From: Oscillibacter sp.
GTDB taxonomy: Bacteria > Bacillota > Clostridia > Oscillospirales > Oscillospiraceae
Length of the DNA stretch: 64,000 bases
Reading direction: 5' to 3'
Assembly (NCBI GenBank): GCA_022791875.1
Contig: JAAVZX010000002.1
Span: 1 to 64,000, forward strand
Part shown: positions 51,344 to 59,031 of the stretch, one piece after another
Position numbering within the stretch: position 1 is the stretch's first letter
Layout of the letters: the number at the start of each line of letters is the position of its first letter
Program-made: the position numbers and the translations under genes
Notes under the pieces: generated by a model
What the model was told of the DNA's origin: nothing
The model's input: the letters and a program-made list of their open reading frames with translations, nothing else
Databases searched by the model: none

Positions 51344-52372
51344 TTACAGCGATTCAAAGTATTCCAGGAACTGCTGCTGCATCTGACTCGTTACAACAGA
51401 CAGATCCTGCGGCGGAAGCTCGGAAAATTCAATGCCTATCTTTGCAAATTCCCGTTCCCAGGCGTTGCTGAGGCTTCCGTACAGCATCTGCGCATAAATT
51501 GAGACCGCTTCCATGGAACTGACCAGCGTACCATATTGTTCTTCTGTCAGCAGATCCCGGGTGTGCTGGTTCACCAGAATCGATGTGGCGGAATAACTGT
51601 GCCGCAGCTTCAGGCAGTACGGCGTATATTTGTACAGCTCCGTTTGCATCACTTCTGTGAGGGAGAGGTCATAGGTGTCGATTGCCCCGATTTTCAGATT
51701 GGGCAGTACATTGTCAACAGCAGTATCAATGGTAGAATTTACGATTCCATCAAAGGCGCGGATATAGGAGTCGACCGGGGAGACGCAGAGATTAACCGTG
51801 TGCAGGTCTTCCAGATTATAAATTGGCTTCGTAGACCAGATATAACGCAGGCCGTTATAAAAATAGCCAAGATTATAGATGTTTTGCCGCTCTAATTTCC
51901 GGTAAATCTCCTGGGCGGCATCACTGCCAAGAAGTGCAAGGGTATCATCCAGATTCCTCACATTGAATGGCATCATGAAGGGAATGGCCGCGGATTCTTC
52001 CAGATAGGAGATATTTGCAGAAGAGATTGCGCACAGTTCCAGACGCTGGTTTTTCAGAGCATCCAAAAGCTGCCGCTCATTCCCCAGACTGCCGTTTTCA
52101 TAGAGCTGAATATAAATTTCCGGCCCCAGGTTTTGGTTGCAGAAATCGCAGAATTTTTCCAATATCTGTGACTGAAAGGAACCGGAGGTGTAGGGGGAGG
52201 CCATTTTTAATACGATTGCATCTGCATATTCGTCATGGGTGCTTTGGGAATCTCCTGAACCTGGGCTTTCCTTTTTTATGTGCTCAGAAACAATATAACT
52301 GCCAACAATCAGCACCGACAATACAAGAAAAACACCAATTCCGAAGTAAAAGATTATCTGACGTTTTCTCAT
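51344..52372 (-). CDS. Membrane-anchored DctP-like (TRAP-type) solute-binding protein
   Basis: 342 aa. An uncleaved-looking N-terminal span (FYFGIGVFLVLSVLIVGSYIV, about 8-28) with no lipobox, then a TRAP-type binding domain: VLKMASPYTSGSFQSQILEKF, IQLYENGSLGNERQLLDAL, FMMPFNVRNLDD, and IWSTKPIYNLEDLHTVNL. No TRAP permease (DctQ or DctM) is in the window. ATG 52372 overlaps the regulator stop by four bases. I infer a sensory partner that presents ligand to the membrane regulator, rather than a transport component. Confidence 0.8.
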   Translation of the reverse strand: MRKRQIIFYFGIGVFLVLSVLIVGSYIVSEHIKKESPGSGDSQSTHDEYADAIVLKMASPYTSGSFQSQILEKFCDFCNQNLGPEIYIQLYENGSLGNERQLLDALKNQRLELCAISSANISYLEESAAIPFMMPFNVRNLDDTLALLGSDAAQEIYRKLERQNIYNLGYFYNGLRYIWSTKPIYNLEDLHTVNLCVSPVDSYIRAFDGIVNSTIDTAVDNVLPNLKIGAIDTYDLSLTEVMQTELYKYTPYCLKLRHSYSATSILVNQHTRDLLTEEQYGTLVSSMEAVSIYAQMLYGSLSNAWEREFAKIGIEFSELPPQDLSVVTSQMQQQFLEYFESL

Positions 52373-54531
52373 AGCTTCGGGTCCTCCTCTTTTGGAAGCT
52401 GTCGGTATTGCTGCGGCGTCATGCCGGTCTGCTTTTTGAAAACCCGGTTAAAGTTCTGTACAGAGTTGAAGCCCACTTTATAACCGACGTCCCGAATTAA
52501 GGAGTCCGTCAGCTCTAAAAGGGACTTCGCTTTTTCCACGCGGTAACGGTTCAGATAGTCTACGAATCCTTCGCCCTGCCAGCGGGTGAAAAGCGTGCTT
52601 AAATACGCCTGATTCATCCCCAATTGCTCTGCAATCATATTGAGGGATAAGTTCCCGTTGGCGTATTCCGCGGCGACGATTTCCTGCATCCGTGAGACGG
52701 CCAGGCTCCCCTTTTTGCCCACCTGGTTGTCCAGCATATTTTTTATAATCTGCAAATATATCTGCCGCTGTTTCTGATTTCCGAAATCAGTCAAAAGCGT
52801 CTTTCCCGCGTCAACCAGCGTATCTATATTCACATTATGGTTGATAAAATATTCCTGAATCGCACTGCAAAAATGAGCGCAGACGATTTTTTTCTTGCCC
52901 TCTGGAAGGGGCTGTCCGTCTATTGTATCCGCAGCCTGTGCCAGTGCCTGCACCGCCGCGTAGGAACCATCCTCCTCCGCCAATTTCCAGCAGTGTGAAA
53001 TGGCGTCGTCAATCTGAGAATATTGGGGCAGTTCCGCGTCGTGTTCTGAATCGGAGATATAGGAATGCAGGTAATATAAATGCTTATTCAGCTGCTGTTC
53101 CAGCTTTTGGTGGGCCTGCCACAGGTCTTCCAGCCGTTGTATTTCACAGATATCTGTGACCTCATAATGCAGGTTGTTTTTTGCGGCAGCGTGGGAAATC
53201 AGATCGTCCAGCAGCTTTTCCACAGGGATATTCTCGCATGGCTGATACAGGAACAGGAAGTGCCCCAGCCGGGAAATTAGAATACATGCACCGCTGGAAA
53301 TGCTGGAAGAAGCGCTCTGCAAGGAAAAGAAAATGAGTTCTGACTCCACTGCGGTCAATTCCGAGAGGTCTTTTTTAAAAAAGTGGAACAAAAACAGGTG
53401 GAAGGGCTTTTCTTCGTACTGCCCTTTGAGCAGGTCCATTTTCTCTGAAACGCCTGGCTGATCTGCGCCTCCACTGCATAAAAGCTGTATACACATGTTT
53501 TCCAATATTTGTGGGGCATAGGATTTCAATATCGTTTCATATTGCCGGCCTGCTTTAATAACATCGTAGAGATACTGATATTCGTCGTCGGCAAGCTCTT
53601 CTGTGCTGTCCTTTTCGCGCACATTTTTTACCAGATTTCCAAAGGGGGTGTACACAAATTTTGTCATAATAGACGCGCAGAATACAGCAACAATCAGAAT
53701 CTGTATGAAGATGGGGACCATTTGAACAAGCGCGAGAATTGTTTTTCTGATATAGATAAGCGGAGGATATGTGCATTGCAGGCGGAGGTGAAAGAGGGGG
53801 AGTTCCCGGCTTTGAAAGCGGGTGTTGTTTGCGTCCCAATTTGGCATTGCATAGAGCAGCGTTTCTTCGGAAAATACTGCAAGGTATTCATGTTCTAAAG
53901 GGATTGAGTCGGTATTGTCTGAAAACAGATCCGGTGATATTTCAGCCATCAATAGACCTAGGATGTGGGTTTCAGAGTAGAAAAAGTTGCAGATATAGAA
54001 ATAGCGGTCCTCGATCTCCTGAATGGAAAGCCAATATACCTGATCTTTTCGATAAGGAATCTGCCGCTGGGCCAGATAGGTTTTCAGCAGCTCCTGGTCG
54101 GGGTAGGCGCTCAAAGCCGTTATGCCATATTTTTCTGAATACACGACTGGGCTGTCGTAGGGATATAAAACAATATCTTCCAGATAGGAAGTCTGTTCAA
54201 TTTGCCTTTGCAGTGTGGACATACATGCAAATAAGCTGTCATATTCCATATTTTGAGGGTTCATAACACGCTGAACAATTGCGTCATCCGCTATCAGGTT
54301 TAAAAGAGCGTTGCGGATAAGCGACAGATCTTCACTTAACATCCGGTCATAGGTCTCCAGCTTTATGCTATAGGCGGTTTCAATTTCCTGGTGGTTTTTT
54401 TGCGCCACATTTACTGAAAAAATCAAAAAGAAAATCCCGGTAATAAAGAAAAAGCCCATTAAGAGTTTTTTAAGAATGTGGCAAAACGTAGAGGAAACCT
54501 TGGAGCGCGTCTGAAGAAAACGGAAAAACAA
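52369..54531 (-). CDS. Membrane-bound AraC-family regulator (YesS-like architecture)
   Basis: 720 aa. The track starts at 54630; TTG 54531 after GAAGAGGAG is the best ribosome site. Two spans (LLMGFFFITGIFFLIFSVNVA, about 24-44; VQMVPIFIQILIVAVFCASI, about 268-287) flank an extracellular region of about 220 residues, probably dCache-like. The C-terminal AraC domain shows two helix-turn-helix parts: NLSLNMIAEQLGMNQAYLSTLF and IRDVGYKVGFNSVQNFNRVFKKQTGMTPQQYR. Similar in plan to Bacillus YesS. Translationally coupled to the DctP-like gene, so it probably controls the neighbouring tct operon. Confidence 0.85.
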   Translation of the reverse strand: MFFRFLQTRSKVSSTFCHILKKLLMGFFFITGIFFLIFSVNVAQKNHQEIETAYSIKLETYDRMLSEDLSLIRNALLNLIADDAIVQRVMNPQNMEYDSLFACMSTLQRQIEQTSYLEDIVLYPYDSPVVYSEKYGITALSAYPDQELLKTYLAQRQIPYRKDQVYWLSIQEIEDRYFYICNFFYSETHILGLLMAEISPDLFSDNTDSIPLEHEYLAVFSEETLLYAMPNWDANNTRFQSRELPLFHLRLQCTYPPLIYIRKTILALVQMVPIFIQILIVAVFCASIMTKFVYTPFGNLVKNVREKDSTEELADDEYQYLYDVIKAGRQYETILKSYAPQILENMCIQLLCSGGADQPGVSEKMDLLKGQYEEKPFHLFLFHFFKKDLSELTAVESELIFFSLQSASSSISSGACILISRLGHFLFLYQPCENIPVEKLLDDLISHAAAKNNLHYEVTDICEIQRLEDLWQAHQKLEQQLNKHLYYLHSYISDSEHDAELPQYSQIDDAISHCWKLAEEDGSYAAVQALAQAADTIDGQPLPEGKKKIVCAHFCSAIQEYFINHNVNIDTLVDAGKTLLTDFGNQKQRQIYLQIIKNMLDNQVGKKGSLAVSRMQEIVAAEYANGNLSLNMIAEQLGMNQAYLSTLFTRWQGEGFVDYLNRYRVEKAKSLLELTDSLIRDVGYKVGFNSVQNFNRVFKKQTGMTPQQYRQLPKEEDPKL

Positions 54532-54601
54532 GCTGAACTCCTCTTCTCTGCAAAGTGGATTCTGGCGTTTAGATGTTGTTAGAATGTTATGCGATATTGT
54601 T

Positions 54602-54630
54602 AGGATAACATAGATAAAAGGACATCGCAA
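54602..54630 (-). promoter_or_regulatory. Promoter of the regulator-DctP pair
   Basis: Minus-strand TTGCGA, 17-bp spacer, TATCCT, about 70 bp before the TTG start. The leader has repeated CTAACA and ATAACAT words (TAACAATATCGCATAACATT) that could be a regulator site. Confidence 0.5.
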
Positions 54631-54719
54631 GAGTAAAATTGTTCAGCAAGAGTGGGGGCATACCTTTTACGCCTCAGTGGGAGGCTGCCTGGAGTGTACC
54701 ATCCACATAGACAGAGAGC

Positions 54720-54753
54720 GGCCCCCGCGGGTGATAGATTCACCTGCGGGGCC
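54720..54753. terminator. GC-rich hairpin, possible terminator
   Basis: GGCCCCCGCGGGTGA and TCACCTGCGGGGCC pair around a short loop with one bulge and one mismatch. The plus-strand tail is CTTTCATATTTG; the minus side has no T run. It lies between two minus-strand units, downstream of the P-loop gene. Confidence 0.4.
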
Positions 54754-54828
54754 TTTCATATTTGATTATGGCAGATGCTTTTCGTTGGACCGGGGAATTT
54801 ACCAGCCATCCGCACAAAAGCCGCCCCA

Positions 54829-55404
54829 TCACTCCCTCTGCTCCCACCGCAATTCCTCCCTGGCCCGCTCCACCGCCTCAAAATCCGGCGGGTCCAGCCG
54901 CTCCGCGACCCGTCCCTCCGTCACGGTAAAAATCCTGGAAAACCCCTCCGCCGGATTGGGGAACTCGAAAATATCCCGAATCTCCCTCAGAATGCTCCGG
55001 CAGGCCCCCTCCGCGCTGTCGGGATTGCGCTGCCTGCAATTCCGCAGCAGCTCTTCCTCCGTGGGCTGCATCACGTAGACCTCCACGGGGGTGTCCGACA
55101 CCGCGCGGATAGCGTCGAGGTACGGAATCCGGCGCAGCGCCCTGAAAAAGGTCTGCTCCGCCACCACGTCCCGCCCCTGGCGGACCAGGGCCACGATGTC
55201 CTCTTTCAGCAGCCGGTTGGCCTGGTGCGTCTCCTGGTACAGCTCGGGGAAGGAGGCGTACCGGCCCTGCCGGCGCCGCCGCTCCTCCGCCAGGCGCTTC
55301 TGGTAGTCGTACACATTCAGAAGCGCGTACTGCCCGCCGCTGAAGGTCCGGGAGATGAAATAGCTCTTCCCCGTGTAGTTCGCGCCGATCACAAAGATGA
55401 CCAT
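54829..55404 (-). CDS. Small P-loop ATPase/kinase-like protein
   Basis: 191 aa. Walker A at the N-terminus, MVIFVIGANYTGKSYFISRTF. A possible Walker B-like or catalytic stretch is VRQGRDVVAEQTFFRALRR. VYVMQPTEEELLRNCRQRN looks like the arginine-bearing LID of zeta-toxin-like and nucleotide kinases. Family not settled; a small-molecule kinase is possible. 15 bp after a 136-aa gene of unknown function, with which it shares a promoter carrying the proposed WYL site. Confidence 0.65.
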   Translation of the reverse strand: MVIFVIGANYTGKSYFISRTFSGGQYALLNVYDYQKRLAEERRRRQGRYASFPELYQETHQANRLLKEDIVALVRQGRDVVAEQTFFRALRRIPYLDAIRAVSDTPVEVYVMQPTEEELLRNCRQRNPDSAEGACRSILREIRDIFEFPNPAEGFSRIFTVTEGRVAERLDPPDFEAVERAREELRWEQRE

Positions 55405-55419
55405 ATACGCCCCTTTCCC

Positions 55420-55830
55420 TTATTTCGACGGAATTTCAGACACATAGCGGATGATCAGGTCCGGCGCGTCCTGGGGCTCGAACCACTCGGGATGCTGGGG
55501 GATCGCTTTCCAGATAGCCTCCTTGTCCGGGCTGAAAAGGTTCAGGAATTCCCGGGGGTAGCGGCCCTTCCGGTCCTCGCAGATGAAGCTGTACTCGTGG
55601 TCGAAGTGCTCCACCAGGATATGGAGGCCCGTGTCGTCGTAGAACTGCTGGAGGGTGTTCTGGTCCAGGGCGGCGGGGATTTTCATCAGGAGGTCCCGCA
55701 CGCCCTTCACGTCCCTGTTCTCCCGCAGCTCCAGGCTGTGGAGCCAGCGGCTGTCGTAGTGGGGACTCAGGTCCAGGTAGTCCTCCAGGGCTTTCAGGTT
55801 GTTGATCAGGATGCTTTTTGTAATGGTCAT
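55420..55830 (-). CDS. 136-aa protein of unknown function
   Basis: ATG 55830 (MTITKSILINNLKALEDYLDL) after AAAGGGACAGATCT; the track start is upstream of the promoter. Acidic and soluble, with no membrane span. Tryptophan/histidine-rich C-terminal part (AIPQHPEWFEPQDAPD). No motif recognised. First gene of a two-gene unit with the P-loop protein, which may act on the same substrate. Confidence 0.7.
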   Translation of the reverse strand: MTITKSILINNLKALEDYLDLSPHYDSRWLHSLELRENRDVKGVRDLLMKIPAALDQNTLQQFYDDTGLHILVEHFDHEYSFICEDRKGRYPREFLNLFSPDKEAIWKAIPQHPEWFEPQDAPDLIIRYVSEIPSK

Positions 55831-55891
55831 AGATCTGTCCCTTTCTGTGTACTGAGTGGTTGTTTTGTTGGCAAGGTTCAGGTTTGATTGC

Positions 55892-55931
55892 AGTATAGCA
55901 CGCAGAAAGAGGAAATTTCTCCTCTTTTTCA
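55892..55931 (-). promoter_or_regulatory. Promoter and putative WYL operator, site 2
   Basis: -10 TATACT; the -35 region is covered by TGAAAAAGAGGAGAAATTTC (minus strand, 55911-55931), which contains GAAATTTC, a perfect palindrome. The 21 bases match 18 of 21 with the site before the WYL regulator at 58058-58078. Position over the -35 suggests repression. Confidence 0.6.
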
Positions 55932-55952
55932 CGCGGGAGAAAAATTTTTGCT

Positions 55953-56864
55953 CTAAATATGCCGCAGGGCGTCCTTGACGCTTTCAAAGCGAAGCGCCGG
56001 ATCGGCCAGGCATTCCTGCATTCGTCTATACGCCTCCGGCTGCTCCAAGGCCAGTTTGAGCAGCTTCACCATGAACGTGCCCCTCCGGCGGATATTGGTA
56101 TTGATGGTTTCCACGCACTCGTCAAGCTGTTCCCGGTCCGCGGGAAACATCAGCTCCTTTGAATGGCCCTCGAAGAAGGGTCTGACCTCGTATTCTTCGC
56201 CCTTCACCTCTGTGTAATCCCATAGGAAAAAGAGGTTCACGTACTGCGTAAACACATCCTCCGACTCCGTCCCGAACCACTTGGCCCCGTTGGCTTTCAG
56301 CTCCATCAGGGAGAGGTCGAAGAAGTCGCCCAGGCGGGTGCCGCGGTAGCGGTTGAAGCGGGAGGGGACGAGGGTGAAGTTGCCAAGACAGCCTGTGTTG
56401 TGGGCCAGCGCACCCAACACCCGGTCCGCCTCTGCCTGGAAGCCCGTTTCCAGTCGGCTTTGACAGCGCCCGTAGGAGCGCCGGAAAGACGCTTCGCCCG
56501 TAAAGTGGTTGAACAAGCTGGCGAAGGAGTTCATGGTGTCGCCGCCGAGGCGGACGCCGGCATTTTCCAGAAGTCCGGCGGGCCAGAGGGCCGCATAGAT
56601 TTGGTCCGTCAGATCGCAGGTGCCGTTCCAGCTGTCGCAGTCAAAACGGAGGATGCGCTTGTTTAGATCGGCGTCCAGCGTTTTATAGAGATACCATTTT
56701 TCGATGCCCTCCGCGCGGTCCATCTCCGGCAGGCGGTCCAGCAGGGCCTGGTATTCCCAGTCCCCTTCATGCTTCCCAGCCCAGCTGCGGTAGTATGCGC
56801 CCATCAGATTCTTGAAATCATAGGCTTCCGGCTGCTCCATCTTCAAAAACTCCCTCAGCTCCAT
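55953..56864 (-). CDS. 303-aa protein of unknown function, coupled to the WYL regulator
   Basis: Starts MELREFLKMEQPEAYDFKNL. Contains LRFDCDSWNGTCDLTDQI, ASLFNHFTGEASFRR, HNTGCLGNFTLVPSRFNRYRG and DFFDLSLMELKANG, probably a DUF6994-like protein, from memory and not checked. Soluble. The start ATG shares one base with the WYL stop codon (TAATG), so translation is coupled. Possibly the target or effector of the regulator's pathway. Confidence 0.7.
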   Translation of the reverse strand: MELREFLKMEQPEAYDFKNLMGAYYRSWAGKHEGDWEYQALLDRLPEMDRAEGIEKWYLYKTLDADLNKRILRFDCDSWNGTCDLTDQIYAALWPAGLLENAGVRLGGDTMNSFASLFNHFTGEASFRRSYGRCQSRLETGFQAEADRVLGALAHNTGCLGNFTLVPSRFNRYRGTRLGDFFDLSLMELKANGAKWFGTESEDVFTQYVNLFFLWDYTEVKGEEYEVRPFFEGHSKELMFPADREQLDECVETINTNIRRRGTFMVKLLKLALEQPEAYRRMQECLADPALRFESVKDALRHI

Positions 56865-58009
56865 TACCGTCCATCTCCTTCACATTTCAAATATTTTTCT
56901 CCTAGGTCCCGGACCGCTCCTGCAATCCGCTCCCGCAGCTCCGCAGGCTCCAGCACTTCCACGTGCTCCGCGTATTGCAGCGCCCAGTGGACCATGGCGT
57001 CCGGACTGCACCGCACCTTTACAATATCGTCATAGGGCGGCGTTTCCTCCGTCCGCACATACCGGTATGTGGGCCCGAACCAGTCGTAGAGGAAGGTACA
57101 GCCGGGGCGCACGGCGCTCTCCGGAACGGGAGACCGCTTCGGGTTCCGGACCCGCAGCGTGACCTCCACAGGCGGGTCGAAGAACATATATAGATGCTCG
57201 CAGACATAGCGCTCGTCCCACTGCTCCGGGGCGTGGACCTCCGCCTTGGGGCGGCAGGGCTGATCCGTGAGCGCCAGGGCGTCCATCAGGTCTACCCGCC
57301 ACACCGACAGGCGGTCGTAGCCGTCCGACGCGCCCAGCAGGTAGAAGCGCCCGCTGTAGGCCGCGACGTAGTAGGGGCTGATGGTGTGCCGCTTCCCGGA
57401 GGCAGGGACCAGCCGCCCTTTCACGTCATAGCCGTTGAAGCGGTAGCGCACCTTCCGCTTCTTCTCAATGGCCTCCTGGAGGACGGCCAGGTTCCGGTAG
57501 ACCAGCGCCCGGTCCTCTCCGTGGGGTTGGCAGACGCTTTGAACCAGGCCGTACTTCCTCCGGTGGAACTTGCTGGCGCAGTGCTCCTCCAGCTTTGCGA
57601 TCAGCTTCGCCTTCCGCGGGGCCTCCAGGGAGGGAAGGAACAGGATGCCCTCTTCCAGCAGGTCGATTTCCGCGCCGGTGAACTCCTGACGGTAGTATAG
57701 ATTTGTGATAGTAGAGTAGCCGCTTTCCCGCTCTTCGGCCTCGGGGGAGAGAGCGTCGTAGCAGATACGCATCTGCTCCCAGGGGAGGGGGTGGTCCTGC
57801 TCGTCGCTGTTGAGGGCGGCGGCCAGGTCCTCGATCAGCTTGTGGCGGGTCTTCTTGTCTGAGCGGGCCGCGTCCATTCCACGGTCCTGGAAGTAGCGGT
57901 CGATGTCCCGCAGCTTCACGGGATGCTCGGGGTCGGAGTGCTTTCTCAGGTATTGCAGCAGCCAGATGATTCTCTGCACCCGCAGAGGGTTGGAGCCTGA
58001 TGTGCCCAT
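56864..58009 (-). CDS. WYL-domain transcriptional regulator
   Basis: 381 aa. ATG 58009 after GGAGGCGCGT is better than the track start at 58114. N-terminal helix-turn-helix: LRVQRIIWLLQYLRKHSDPE, VKLRDIDRYFQDRGM. The WYL domain at about 195-270 shows RKVRYRFNGYDVKGRLVPAS, TISPYYVAAYSGRFYLLGAS and DRLSVWRVDLMDAL; it is thought to sense nucleic acid or nucleotide ligands. A C-terminal WCX extension includes VHWALQYAEHVEVLEPAEL. The promoter carries a site also found before the 55.83-kb unit, suggesting autoregulation. Confidence 0.9.
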   Translation of the reverse strand: MGTSGSNPLRVQRIIWLLQYLRKHSDPEHPVKLRDIDRYFQDRGMDAARSDKKTRHKLIEDLAAALNSDEQDHPLPWEQMRICYDALSPEAEERESGYSTITNLYYRQEFTGAEIDLLEEGILFLPSLEAPRKAKLIAKLEEHCASKFHRRKYGLVQSVCQPHGEDRALVYRNLAVLQEAIEKKRKVRYRFNGYDVKGRLVPASGKRHTISPYYVAAYSGRFYLLGASDGYDRLSVWRVDLMDALALTDQPCRPKAEVHAPEQWDERYVCEHLYMFFDPPVEVTLRVRNPKRSPVPESAVRPGCTFLYDWFGPTYRYVRTEETPPYDDIVKVRCSPDAMVHWALQYAEHVEVLEPAELRERIAGAVRDLGEKYLKCEGDGR

Positions 58010-58039
58010 ACGCGCCTCCGGAAGTTGGTTTATGTGTCC

Positions 58040-58078
58040 ATTATAGCGCGGGGAGGGGGAGATTTCTACTCTTTTTGA
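58040..58078 (-). promoter_or_regulatory. Promoter and putative WYL operator, site 1
   Basis: -10 TATAAT, 17-bp spacer, weak -35 TAGAAA. TCAAAAAGAGTAGAAATCTC (minus strand, 58058-58078) spans the -35 and matches 18 of 21 with the site at 55911-55931. The core is GA(A/G)ATTTC on the plus strand. Confidence 0.6.
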
Positions 58079-58120
58079 CTGCTGAAAAGTTTTTCTGGAC
58101 ACAGGCGTTTGCAAAAAGGC

Positions 58121-58149
58121 TTGAAGGGGCGCTGGGATGCAGGTATAAT
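58121..58149 (+). promoter_or_regulatory. Promoter of the 219-aa unknown gene
   Basis: TTGAAG, 17-bp spacer, perfect TATAAT. Divergent from the WYL promoter, with a 42-bp gap between the two -35 regions. Confidence 0.75.
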
Positions 58150-58202
58150 CGTATTTGCAAAATTTAGGTGCAGTATAGATTTGTGCATAGGAGGCGGACA
58201 GA

Positions 58203-58862
58203 GTGCAGGTTTGGAAAGCGCATTACAAAGACGCATTGCATGACACGGATATCAGGATTGTAAATACGGAGGGCGACTACAACAGCGACCCGCTTTCGTT
58301 TATCCTGGACGGCGCTGTCTTCCGCGGCGCAAGCCTTGATGAATTACACTCCGCAGATGATGCACAGCACAGCCTGCGGGACTTTTCACTGGAGGCAGAA
58401 ATCCCGGTAAAGGTGTTCAGGCGGCGGGATGAGGTTCTTTTGGAGGGGACACTTTTTGCAGCGTTCCAGAAGAGCGGGGATGACGTGACAGTAAACGAGT
58501 TTTCACTTCTGACGGACGGAAAACGGTATAAAAGCGCCCGCAGGACGCTGTGCTTTGAACTGACGCTGATTGACATTTGCAGACAGATAAAGGAAGAATA
58601 TTACATAAAGTGCTGCTTTACCTGCCAATATTCCGATTACTCCCCCTACGGCAGCGCCGACTACGGCTTCATGCTGTGCTTCCGCCGCCATAAGGAGGAC
58701 TGCCTGCGTGTGAACAGCAAGGACGACTTTTTTGCATTTCTGGATGGGAAGGATTACGACGGGCGGCAGGAGACGTACCTGTGCGGGCAGTACAGTCTGC
58801 GGAACAAGGCGGGCGGATATCGGGGATTTGTGGATGGGGCAGAGGACTGGAATGCCCGATGA
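58203..58862 (+). CDS. 219-aa protein of unknown function
   Basis: GTG 58203 has AGGAGGCGG nine bases upstream. Starts MQVWKAHYKDALHDTDIRIV. The most distinctive part is IKCCFTCQYSDYSPYGSADY and MLCFRRHKEDCLRVNSKDDFF, Cys-rich and similar to a DUF6304-like group, from memory. Soluble. Proteins of this shape are often encoded near toxin-immunity loci, but no toxin is here. Divergent from the WYL operon; ends at the terminator cassette, copy 2. Confidence 0.7.
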   Translation: MQVWKAHYKDALHDTDIRIVNTEGDYNSDPLSFILDGAVFRGASLDELHSADDAQHSLRDFSLEAEIPVKVFRRRDEVLLEGTLFAAFQKSGDDVTVNEFSLLTDGKRYKSARRTLCFELTLIDICRQIKEEYYIKCCFTCQYSDYSPYGSADYGFMLCFRRHKEDCLRVNSKDDFFAFLDGKDYDGRQETYLCGQYSLRNKAGGYRGFVDGAEDWNAR

Positions 58863-58897
58863 AGTGACAGCGCCGCCTGCCAGTACAACTTTTGAAA

Positions 58898-58973
58898 TAA
58901 ACGTGCAGAAAAGCAAACTGTCCGCAACCTGCGGACAGTCTGCTTTTTTACCCCAGGACAGCTGCGTACCGCT
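58898..58973 (+). repeat. Terminator cassette, copy 2 (direct repeat of 38.8 kb)
   Basis: TAAACGTGCAGAA, stem AAAGCAAACTGTCCGCA with its complement and TTTTTT (58912-58950), then TACCCCAGGACAG and TGCG. About 80% identical over 76-82 bases to the cassette after the Vat-like gene, same orientation. Works as terminator for the 219-aa gene. Confidence 0.85.
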
Positions 58974-59031
58974 GTCAAAACGGGTGCGTTTCGCATAGTC
59001 TGAGTATGAAAACGCGCAAGGAGGAGAGCGA

